Shown here piece after piece: positions 1 through 5,424 of a DNA stretch of 13,098 bases. Below the pieces are notes generated by a model, which did not search any database, was not told where the DNA came from, and saw only the letters and a program-made list of their open reading frames with translations. How positions within the stretch are numbered: position 1 is the first letter of the stretch; the number at the start of each line of letters is the position of its first letter. The DNA is from Lachnospiraceae bacterium UBA1267 (lineage in GTDB: Bacteria > Bacillota > Clostridia > Lachnospirales > Lachnospiraceae): assembly GCA_002308115.1 (NCBI GenBank), contig DBVJ01000123.1, positions 13,774 to 26,871 on the forward strand, read 5' to 3'. Made by a program: the position numbers and the translations under genes.

Positions 1-357
1 CCTCCCGAAGCCATTGACGCAGCCGTGGAATATGTCCGTTCTTATCACTACATTGATGACGGACGCTATGCCGAAATATTTATCCGTTCAAAGAGAAGCG
101 AGAAGAGCATCTATGAGATCCGGATGGAACTTAAGAAGCGCGGCGTTTCGGAAGATCTGATCGAACGGGCTGTCTCTTCGGCTGATCTCGATGACAGAAG
201 CGTGATCAGGCATCTTTTTATGAAGAAGTATGCAGCGAAGGATCTCACCGATCCCAAAATCTATGAACTCGCTTTCCGCTACTTCGGAAGCCGCGGATTC
301 TCCTACGAAGACATCCGCGCCGCTGTCACGGAAGCGCTCGAATCCGAGGACCGTTGA
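1..357 (+). CDS. recX: Regulatory protein RecX, 3' part (5' end outside window)
   Basis: The reading frame is open from base 1 and ends with TGA at 355-357, giving 118 visible residues. The GTG at 25 is only an internal valine codon, because the frame continues upstream without a stop. RecX is a small three-helix-repeat protein that binds RecA filaments and modulates recombination and the SOS response in the cytoplasm. The visible part shows typical RecX features: YIDDGRYAE near the start (family pattern of aromatic-x-DD-x-R-[FY]-A), the ELKKRGVSEDLIERAV helix repeat, and the C-terminal RGFSYEDIRAAV repeat. A full RecX is usually about 150-220 residues, so roughly the first third is missing. 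A terminator hairpin follows 43 bases after the stop, so recX is probably the last gene of its transcript. The family call is confident; functional status cannot be judged from a partial gene. Confidence 0.9.
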   Translation, partial: PPEAIDAAVEYVRSYHYIDDGRYAEIFIRSKRSEKSIYEIRMELKKRGVSEDLIERAVSSADLDDRSVIRHLFMKKYAAKDLTDPKIYELAFRYFGSRGFSYEDIRAAVTEALESEDR

Positions 358-368
358 TTGCTTCCTCG

Positions 369-397
369 TTGATATCCGCTTCGATTTATGTTATTTT
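369..397 (+). promoter_or_regulatory. Predicted sigma-A promoter for tRNA-Leu(UAG)
   Basis: A -35 TTGATA (369-374) is followed after 17 bases by a -10 TATTTT (392-397), preceded by an extended -10 TG at 389-390. The start of transcription would fall near 403-405. That is inside the 5' arm of the hairpin at 401-422, so the promoter sits on top of the recX terminator. The -35 matches 5 of 6 consensus bases and the -10 matches 4 of 6, so this is plausible but not certain. Confidence 0.45.
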
Positions 398-400
398 AGG

Positions 401-429
401 GATGAAAGTGAAAGCTTTCATCTTTTTTT
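401..429 (+). terminator. Intrinsic terminator after recX, abutting the tRNA
   Basis: An 8-bp perfect stem, GATGAAAG (401-408) with CTTTCATC (415-422), encloses a 6-base loop and is followed by seven T residues (423-429). The next base, 430, is the first base of the tRNA-Leu acceptor stem. The stem is AT-rich, so efficiency may be modest. It most likely ends transcripts coming from recX. Confidence 0.6.
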
Positions 430-509
<80 letters not shown>

Positions 510-532
510 TTTTTTGTTACATTTTACTCATC

Positions 533-538
533 GGGAGG
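533..538 (+). promoter_or_regulatory. Ribosome binding site that fixes the hydrolase start
   Basis: GGGAGG lies 5 bases before a GTG at 544. It is the only good Shine-Dalgarno sequence in this frame. The frame remains open upstream only because it runs through the tRNA gene, so a start at 436 or 538 is unlikely. Confidence 0.7.
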
Positions 539-543
539 TGCTT

Positions 544-2169
544 GTGGACAAACTCCTGGATTATGTCAAATGGATGGGAGACTATACATTTGAAGAGCTT
601 CCTTTCTCCGAGGCCGATACGCTTGTTCTGACAAGCGTCTCTTATTTTGATCTCAAACACTGCTCCTTTCAGAGCGGCCAGAACTATTGTCTCTCTGATC
701 TGAAAAAAGCATTTGAAGAGGGTCTGATCCAGGCCCAGATGACCGGCGAAAGCCCGGAAGTCTCCGAGCTTATGGCCGAGGTCATTCAGTCCAGGCGTTT
801 CGGATCGCTTCCTTTGATCGAATATGCAGACGTGCTGGATCCATCTGTGCCGGTACAGTTTTCAGCCATGGTCTTTCAGATCCATGAAGACACCATGTTT
901 CTTGCCTACCGGGGCACGGATGAAACGATTGCGGGCTGGCAGGAAGATTTCATGATCAGTTTCACGGAGACGGATTCCCAGAGGCGCGCCGCCGCTTTTG
1001 CGAAGCATGTGATGGAAGAGTATGACAAAAGGTTCATCATCTCCGGTCACAGTAAAGGCGGAAATCTGGCGTTGTATGCCGCTGCGTCACTCAGCCCGGA
1101 ACTCCGGCAGCGTGTCGATCACATTTATCTTCTCGATTCTCCCGGATTCTGTCCGGAAGTTTTTCCTGCCGAGATGTATCAGGATCTCTTGCCAAGATGC
1201 ACGCTGATCGTGCCGGAATTCTCCGTAATCGGGCGGATCTTCGAACTGCCGGTTATGGACCGTAAGATTGTCGGATCAGATCAGGAAGGTATCATGCAGC
1301 ACATGCTGGCTTCCTGGCAGATCGACCACGGAAAGCCTTATGTGCTTCCTAAGACAGATCCGGCAAGCGACCTCATCAACAACACGGTAGACCGTTTTAT
1401 TGAGAACACAGATCTGGAGTCCCGTAAGCCGCTGGTCGACGACCTTTTCAAAGCGCTCTCCGCAGACGGCGCTGTCACATTGAGCGACATCGCCGGGAAG
1501 GGCGGGACCGGCTTTGAAGCCGTACTCTTCCGAATGTTCGGACTCAGTGAAGAAGCCCGCGACACACTCCTGAGCGCCCCTCTTAAGTCGCTCCTCGGAA
1601 ATGAAGCGGACGCGCTCAAGGAAAGCGGTTTCCTCAAATGGGTCCGCGACAGCATGCTGCTTCACGCGATCCTGCTCGTTTTGGGCGGTATTCTTCTGGT
1701 CCTTTTGAGGGACACGCTTCTCAAGGTACCTGTCATTCTTATTTTTACGGCGCTTGTGATCTTCCAGATCGTGATGACCATCCGCCGTCTTAAGGAGAAT
1801 CACTGGGATTTTGCAAAGACGCGTTATTCGGTCTATTTCAGCCTCGGACTGATCGCGATCAGTGCGATACTGATCTTAAAAGAACACGCGCTTTTCCTCT
1901 TCGGAAGTCTGCTCATCGGACTGGGCGGACTGGTTCTCGCCTATCAGGCAATCCTTCGGTTTACGCGGCTCAAGGGCTTTTTAAAAGTTCTTTCCCTGAT
2001 CGAATTCATTGTTCTTCTTGGCATGAGCGGATTGTTTCTGATCTCGTCCCAGGATCTGTTCAGAGCCGCAGCGCTCTTCATCGGCATCGCACTCATAACA
2101 GACGGCGCCGTACGGCTTGGCTACCTCATTTTTGAAAACAGGAAAAAGCGGAAGGGGAGCGCGGTTTAG
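544..2169 (+). CDS. DUF2974 (Mbeg1-like) alpha/beta-hydrolase with C-terminal multi-pass membrane domain
   Basis: The protein has 541 residues from a GTG start and ends with TAG. The N-terminal half (about residues 1-300) matches the DUF2974/Mbeg1-like lipase-fold family. It opens with LLDYVKWMGDYTFEELPFSEAD and carries FLAYRGTDETIAGWQEDF and the nucleophile elbow GHSKGG, with the likely catalytic serine at residue 170 followed by NLALYAA. The C-terminal part, from about residue 370, is strongly hydrophobic with five to six predicted membrane segments (about 370-391, 393-415, 429-473 as one or two, 482-502, 505-531). Its style (GGILLVLLR, GIALITDGAVRLGYLIF) resembles short repeated membrane families such as DUF308/HdeD, which is my inference. 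There is no signal peptide, so the hydrolase domain probably lies on the cytoplasmic side. The substrate is unknown, and family members are only annotated as putative lipases or esterases. It sits between tRNA-Leu genes and is followed by a terminator. Confidence 0.85.
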   Translation: MDKLLDYVKWMGDYTFEELPFSEADTLVLTSVSYFDLKHCSFQSGQNYCLSDLKKAFEEGLIQAQMTGESPEVSELMAEVIQSRRFGSLPLIEYADVLDPSVPVQFSAMVFQIHEDTMFLAYRGTDETIAGWQEDFMISFTETDSQRRAAAFAKHVMEEYDKRFIISGHSKGGNLALYAAASLSPELRQRVDHIYLLDSPGFCPEVFPAEMYQDLLPRCTLIVPEFSVIGRIFELPVMDRKIVGSDQEGIMQHMLASWQIDHGKPYVLPKTDPASDLINNTVDRFIENTDLESRKPLVDDLFKALSADGAVTLSDIAGKGGTGFEAVLFRMFGLSEEARDTLLSAPLKSLLGNEADALKESGFLKWVRDSMLLHAILLVLGGILLVLLRDTLLKVPVILIFTALVIFQIVMTIRRLKENHWDFAKTRYSVYFSLGLIAISAILILKEHALFLFGSLLIGLGGLVLAYQAILRFTRLKGFLKVLSLIEFIVLLGMSGLFLISSQDLFRAAALFIGIALITDGAVRLGYLIFENRKKRKGSAV

Positions 2170-2175
2170 GCTTCC

Positions 2176-2201
2176 CGAGAGGCTCGCCGGGCCCTCGTTT
2201 T
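2176..2201 (+). terminator. Intrinsic terminator after the hydrolase gene
   Basis: CGAG (2176-2179), a bulged A, then GGCTC (2181-2185) pair across a GCC loop with GGGCC (2189-2193, one G-U pair) and CTCG (2194-2197), followed by TTTT. The stem is GC-rich but the T-tract is short and there is a bulge. It starts 6 bases after the stop codon and sits directly before the promoter at 2204. Confidence 0.5.
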
Positions 2202-2203
2202 CC

Positions 2204-2232
2204 TTGACACTCTTGTCCTGAAAACATATAAT
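2204..2232 (+). promoter_or_regulatory. Perfect-consensus sigma-A promoter (P1) upstream of the tRNA-Leu pair
   Basis: TTGACA (2204-2209) and TATAAT (2227-2232) are exact consensus hexamers separated by the optimal 17 bases. Transcription would start near 2239. The nearest recognised gene downstream is the tRNA at 2358, so the transcript would have a leader of about 120 bases, unless it ends earlier at the T-run 2302-2307. Confidence 0.8.
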
Positions 2233-2238
2233 AAGAAC

Positions 2239-2357
2239 AGGTTTTGAAGTGCTTCGGCCGGGCCTTCGGGACCTTGCTTGAATCGTATCCTTTAGCAAAT
2301 CTTTTTTCTTGACAAACGGGATACGCTATGATAATATCGCAGGCGTTGGCGCAATTC
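2239..2357 (+). other. Non-coding leader region between P1 and tRNA-Leu(AAG)
   Basis: No convincing ORF is present. A short hairpin closed by a C(UUCG)G tetraloop lies at 2260-2273 (GGGCC, TTCG, GGACC, with one G-A mismatch). A weak TTGCT/AGCAA stem (2274-2278 with 2294-2298) precedes six T residues at 2302-2307. A 7-bp inverted repeat CGTATCC (2284-2290) / GGATACG (2319-2325) brackets the -35 element of the second promoter. The region could be a plain tRNA leader, a short independent RNA or a control site; the sequence does not decide between these. Confidence 0.4.
2309..2337 (+). promoter_or_regulatory. Second promoter (P2) for the tRNA-Leu pair
   Basis: An exact TTGACA (2309-2314) is followed after 17 bases by TAATAT (2332-2337) with an extended -10 TG at 2329-2330. 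A shifted reading, GATAAT at 2330-2335, has a 15-base spacer. Transcription would begin about 14 bases before the tRNA 5' end at 2358, a normal distance for a tRNA promoter. The -35 is flanked by the inverted repeat at 2284-2325. Confidence 0.65.
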
Positions 2358-2440
2358 GCGGAAGTGTCGGAATTGGCAGACGAGCAAGACTAAGGATCTT
2401 GTGACCGTAGGTCGTGTGGGTTCAAGTCCCATCTTCCGCA
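2358..2440 (+). tRNA. tRNA-Leu(AAG)
   Basis: The acceptor stem GCGGAAG (2358-2364) pairs with CTTCCGC (2433-2439), with discriminator A at 2440. The anticodon stem CAAGA (2385-2389) pairs with TCTTG (2397-2401) around the loop CTAAGGA, which places AAG at 2392-2394. The variable arm forms GACC-GTA-GGTC, and the T arm GTGGG/CCCAT encloses TTCAAGT. CCA is not encoded. Adenosine at position 34 is unusual in bacteria, where tRNA-Arg(ACG) is the standard A34 tRNA. It implies deamination to inosine (by TadA or a similar enzyme), which would read CUU, CUC and CUA. Confidence 0.96.
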
Positions 2441-2447
2441 TTGTGCA

Positions 2448-2479
2448 GGGAATCTGAAAGACACTGCTTTCAGATTCCC
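2448..2479 (+). repeat. Perfect 13-bp hairpin between two tRNA-Leu genes
   Basis: GGGAATCTGAAAG (2448-2460) is the exact reverse complement of CTTTCAGATTCCC (2467-2479), with a 6-base loop ACACTG. No T-tract follows, so it is not a standard terminator. It lies in the 46-base spacer between tRNA-Leu(AAG) and tRNA-Leu(CAG). It could be a processing signal in a two-tRNA precursor, for example a double-stranded substrate for RNase III; that is inference. Confidence 0.85.
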
Positions 2480-2486
2480 GCCGACT

Positions 2487-2570
2487 GCAGATGTGGCGGA
2501 ATTGGCATACGCGTATGATTCAGGTTCATATCCACGAACGTGGGTGCGGGTTCAAGTCCCGCCATCTGCA
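2487..2570 (+). tRNA. tRNA-Leu(CAG)
   Basis: The acceptor stem GCAGATG (2487-2493) pairs with CATCTGC (2563-2569), with discriminator A at 2570. The anticodon stem TATGA (2514-2518) pairs with TCATA (2526-2530) around TTCAGGT, giving CAG at 2521-2523. A long variable arm and a T arm GCGGG/CCCGC with loop TTCAAGT complete a class II tRNA. CCA is not encoded. It reads CUG codons. It is probably co-transcribed with tRNA-Leu(AAG) and ends in the terminator just downstream. Confidence 0.97.
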
Positions 2571-2580
2571 TGAGAAGGAA

Positions 2581-2613
2581 AGAGCAGGCCGTAATGATCG
2601 GCCTGCTTTTTCT
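2581..2613 (+). terminator. Strong intrinsic terminator of the tRNA-Leu pair
   Basis: AGCAGGCCG (2583-2591) pairs perfectly with CGGCCTGCT (2599-2607) around a 7-base loop, and the 3' arm runs into TTTTTCT (2607-2613). It starts 11 bases after the end of tRNA-Leu(CAG) and finishes only about 5 bases before the ribosome binding site of the ftsW-like gene. Confidence 0.85.
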
Positions 2614-2617
2614 ATGC

Positions 2618-2624
2618 AAAGGAG
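2618..2624 (+). promoter_or_regulatory. Ribosome binding site that fixes the ftsW TTG start
   Basis: AAAGGAG is followed after 5 bases by TTG at 2630. Upstream in-frame ATG codons at 2540, 2570 and 2594 lie in or next to the tRNA or inside the terminator hairpin and have no Shine-Dalgarno sequence. The TTG is therefore the likeliest start. Confidence 0.7.
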
Positions 2625-2629
2625 AACTC

Positions 2630-3925
2630 TTGCAAAAGCCGCTACGTGACAGGTTCTTCCTGCACACGCCATTCGATATCAATTTTATTCTCGCGATCGT
2701 ATTCATCAATGTCTACGGACTGATCATGATTTACAGCGCGAGCTATTACTATGCCGAAAGCGCCTATCATTACGCGCCGGACTATTTCTTTCAGAACCAG
2801 CTCCGCTGGGTGCTTCTGGGCTTTGCCGCCTTTATTCTGATTTCCTACGTCCGTCCGAAATACTGGCAGAGACTCTGGAAGTGGGCGCTCATCGTTTCCT
2901 TTGTCTTCATCATTCTGGTCCGTATCCCGCCCTTTGCGCACGCGTCTCACGGTGCCTATCGATGGATCAAGCTGGGTTCTTTTCTGCTTCAGATTGCCGA
3001 ACCCGTAAAACTGGGCGTGATCATCGGCATTGCAGGTCTCTTGGTATATAACAAAGTCACCGATAAAAAGACCCTGGTCTGGACCTTTGGCATTTCGGGT
3101 GTGTTTGCGGTACTTCTTTTGTTCCTGTCGTCCAACATGAGCACGGCGCTCATCGTGTTCGCCATGGTCTATCTGTTGGTCACAACGATCCATCCCAAGC
3201 CGAAGGGCTTCATTCTCTTTGCTGCAGGGGTATTTGTTGTGATCGTACTGGCAGTCATTATCGTGGACCGCTTCATCCCGTTCAGCGACGAAGAGAACTT
3301 CCGCATCACCCGGATCCGCGCCTGGATCCATCCGACGGATGAACGCTTCATCGTCGATGAGGCCTATCAGTCCACACAGGCGCTGTATGCCATCGCATCC
3401 GGGGGTTTCTTCGGCCGCGGACTTGGACAGAGTCTGATCAAATTCAAACTGCCGGAGCCGCACAACGACTACATTCTGGCCATCATTTTCGAGGAAATGG
3501 GCATCCTGGGCGTCCTGATCCTGACCTACCTCTTCCTGTACCTCATGTACAAGATCTTCCGGATCTATCTGAACACCAAAGACCGTTTCTCCCGATATGT
3601 CGTTTTGGGTGTCTTTTACCATCTGACCGTTCAGATCCTTCTGAACTATGCCGTGACGCTGGGGATCCTCCCCACCATGGGCGTGACCCTGCCTTTCATC
3701 TCGGCAGGCGGATCGGCTGCATTTTTCACCCTGATCGAACTGGGCGTGGTGCTCGGGATCTCACGGCAGAACGAAGAGAATTCGCTTTATATGGAAGCCA
3801 ATCTGGAGATGGAAGAGGAGAATCCGTATTTCAGGCAGTTAAAAGAGGAAGGCTATGATACGGAGGCACCTTTAAAGAAGAAACGTGTGAAAGTCCCTCG
3901 TGTGAGGAAGGAGCAAAGACCGTGA
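2630..3925 (+). CDS. ftsW: SEDS-family peptidoglycan glycosyltransferase, FtsW-like
   Basis: SEDS proteins (FtsW/RodA/SpoVE) polymerise lipid II glycan strands in the cytoplasmic membrane, paired with a class B penicillin-binding protein. This one has 431 residues from a TTG start and about ten hydrophobic segments. Family landmarks are YGLIMIYSAS in the first segment, AEPVKLG before the fourth, the extracellular stretch with Asp243 in VDEAYQ leading to GGFFGRGLGQS, LPEPHNDYILAIIFEEMG from residue 274, and LPTMGVTLPFISAGGSA from residue 347. The LPEPHND and GxTLPFISxGG versions favour FtsW or SpoVE over RodA, but the exact paralogue is not certain. The last 45 or so residues form a charged cytoplasmic tail. 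The stop overlaps the next start by four bases (GTGA). Its own promoter is not evident because a terminator sits just upstream. Confidence 0.85.
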   Translation: MQKPLRDRFFLHTPFDINFILAIVFINVYGLIMIYSASYYYAESAYHYAPDYFFQNQLRWVLLGFAAFILISYVRPKYWQRLWKWALIVSFVFIILVRIPPFAHASHGAYRWIKLGSFLLQIAEPVKLGVIIGIAGLLVYNKVTDKKTLVWTFGISGVFAVLLLFLSSNMSTALIVFAMVYLLVTTIHPKPKGFILFAAGVFVVIVLAVIIVDRFIPFSDEENFRITRIRAWIHPTDERFIVDEAYQSTQALYAIASGGFFGRGLGQSLIKFKLPEPHNDYILAIIFEEMGILGVLILTYLFLYLMYKIFRIYLNTKDRFSRYVVLGVFYHLTVQILLNYAVTLGILPTMGVTLPFISAGGSAAFFTLIELGVVLGISRQNEENSLYMEANLEMEEENPYFRQLKEEGYDTEAPLKKKRVKVPRVRKEQRP

Positions 3926-4431
3926 ACAAAGCCCGTAAAATGTTCGAAGAAGAGCTGAAGGCCTTCGAAGCCTGTACCGATGAAGAAATGACGGCGCTCT
4001 TCAAAAGAGAAAAGAACGACAGCGAAGCCCTGAACCGCTTTCTGGAAGGCAATCTCCATCGTGCGTTTGCCATCGCCTCTGAATTTGAATCCGAACCGGT
4101 CGATTTCATGGATCTCATTCAGGAAGGCAGCCTCGCGATCCTGGAATTTTTCCGGAACGAATCGGACTGGACCGAAGCTTCGGCCGCTAACCTCGATCAG
4201 GCGGTACGTACCGCCGTTGAGGCATTTATAGAAGAAGAGCGGCAGAATCTGGATACGGCAAAAGAACTGGCATCCAAACTCAACATGCTGGACTTTCTGA
4301 CCACCAAGATTGCCGAAAAGACAGGGCGGGAAGCCACAAAAGAAGAGTTGGCCAGAGCCATGGATCTGCCCGAAGACGAGATCGATTATCTTCTTCGTGT
4401 CGCGCTTTCCGCAGTCAATAAGGAGGATTAA
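3922..4431 (+). CDS. Small sigma-70-like protein with regions 2 and 3 only
   Basis: This 169-residue acidic protein starts at GTG with AAGGAG eight bases upstream, and overlaps the ftsW stop by four bases. Residues about 38-77 look like sigma region 2.1-2.2 (NRFLEGNLHRAFAIA, then DLIQEG at 64-69). That is the surface by which sigma factors bind the beta-prime clamp helices. Residues about 120-160 look like region 3 (KIAEKTGREATKEELARAMDLP, with GR at 135-136). Between them the region 2.3-2.4 equivalent (about 80-110) lacks the aromatic cluster and the basic -10-reading helix of true sigma factors, and there is no region 4. It could be a degenerate sigma factor, a sigma or RNA polymerase modulator, or a remnant kept for another role. 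The stop TAA directly abuts the plsX ATG. The homology is my reading of motifs; the function is unknown. Confidence 0.75.
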   Translation: MNKARKMFEEELKAFEACTDEEMTALFKREKNDSEALNRFLEGNLHRAFAIASEFESEPVDFMDLIQEGSLAILEFFRNESDWTEASAANLDQAVRTAVEAFIEEERQNLDTAKELASKLNMLDFLTTKIAEKTGREATKEELARAMDLPEDEIDYLLRVALSAVNKED

Positions 4432-5424
4432 ATGATCCGTATCGCATTAGATGTCATGGGCGGCGACAATGCGCCCGACGCAAACCTGGGCGGCGCGCTG
4501 GACGCATTAAGCCGCTCAGAGGACATTTTCGTACAGCTAGTCGGTCAGAAAAATGTGATCGATGCCTGGCTTCGTGACAAGACTTATGATGACAAGCGTC
4601 TTCAGGTCATCGACGCCCCCGAGGTCATTGAAACCGGAGAGCATCCTGTCACCGCCATCCAGAAGAAAAAGAATTCATCCATGGTGATCGGTCTCAAAAT
4701 GCTCCATGACGGGGAGTCTGACGCATTTGTCAGCGCCGGCAGCACCGGTGCGCTACTGGTAGGCGGTCAGACGATCGCCGGCCGGCTTCCGGGCATCAAG
4801 CGTGCGCCTCTGGCCGTGCAGCTTCCGACCACGAAGGGAAAGTCTCTTCTGGTCGATTGCGGCGCCAATGTGGACGCCCGTCCCGAAATGCTTGTCCAGT
4901 TTGCCATCATGGGATCTCTCTATGCCAGACATCTCATGGGCATCGAGAATCCGACTGTCGGGCTCGTCAACATCGGTACGGAAGAGGAGAAAGGCAACGA
5001 GCTGACCCGTGCCGCTTATCCGCTCCTCAAAGACTGTGACAAGATCCGTTTCATCGGAAACGCCGAAGCCAGAGACATCCCGCAGGGCACGGCAGACGTA
5101 CTCGTCTGTGAAGCATTCACGGGAAACGTCATTCTCAAAATGTACGAGGGTGTGGCCAGGACTTTGCTTTCGCAGGTGAAGAGTTCACTGATGCAGAGCC
5201 TTCGCGGCAAGATCGGCGGCCTTCTCATCAAGCCGTCGCTTAAGGGCCTTGTAAGCACCTTCAGTTCCAAAGAGGACGGCGGCGCGCCGCTTCTGGGGCT
5301 TCGCGGCCTGGTGATCAAAGCTCACGGCAACTCCACCGAAGTACAGATGCGCAATGCGCTTCTTGAGTGTGAAAAGTTCTACAACAGCGGGCTGAAAGAA
5401 AGGATCCAAGATGCCTTCACGTGA
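4432..5424 (+). CDS. plsX: Phosphate acyltransferase PlsX
   Basis: PlsX converts acyl-ACP plus phosphate into acyl-phosphate, which PlsY then uses to acylate glycerol-3-phosphate in phospholipid synthesis. It is a peripheral membrane enzyme. The 330-residue length is normal. Landmarks are the N-terminal IALDVMGGDNAP, VSAGSTGALL near residue 100, LLVDCGANVDARPEMLVQFA, GLVNIGTEEEKGN, FIGNAEARDIPQGTADVLV, the strongly conserved CEAFTGNVILKMYEG, and GLVIKAHGNST near the end. AGGAGG (4421-4426) lies five bases before the ATG, and the preceding gene's TAA touches the start. The last 14 bases overlap rnc. No acpP, fabD or fabG follows, unlike the common Bacillota order. The identification is secure. 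Confidence 0.97.
   Translation: MIRIALDVMGGDNAPDANLGGALDALSRSEDIFVQLVGQKNVIDAWLRDKTYDDKRLQVIDAPEVIETGEHPVTAIQKKKNSSMVIGLKMLHDGESDAFVSAGSTGALLVGGQTIAGRLPGIKRAPLAVQLPTTKGKSLLVDCGANVDARPEMLVQFAIMGSLYARHLMGIENPTVGLVNIGTEEEKGNELTRAAYPLLKDCDKIRFIGNAEARDIPQGTADVLVCEAFTGNVILKMYEGVARTLLSQVKSSLMQSLRGKIGGLLIKPSLKGLVSTFSSKEDGGAPLLGLRGLVIKAHGNSTEVQMRNALLECEKFYNSGLKERIQDAFT

Noticed and set aside
510..532. T-rich stretch after tRNA-Leu(UAG) as a terminator
   Set aside because: A run of six T residues follows the tRNA, but no separate hairpin precedes it; read-through into the hydrolase gene is as likely.
2448..2479. Spacer hairpin as an intrinsic terminator
   Set aside because: The stem is excellent but is followed by GCCGACTGC with no T-tract, so it was listed as a hairpin repeat instead.
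2540..2629. Upstream in-frame starts of the ftsW-like gene at 2540, 2570 or 2594
   Set aside because: They lie in tRNA-Leu(CAG), just after it, or within the terminator hairpin, with no Shine-Dalgarno; TTG 2630 has AAAGGAG at good spacing.
2614..2649. Twelve-codon frame starting at ATG 2614 as a leader peptide for ftsW
   Set aside because: It has no ribosome binding site of its own, since the hairpin T-tract lies directly upstream, and it overlaps the ftsW start in another frame without any sign of attenuation structure.
2642..3622. Antisense open frame (326 codons) opposite ftsW
   Set aside because: Its Asp/Gln/Glu-rich product is the reverse image of membrane helix codons; the sense gene is clear.
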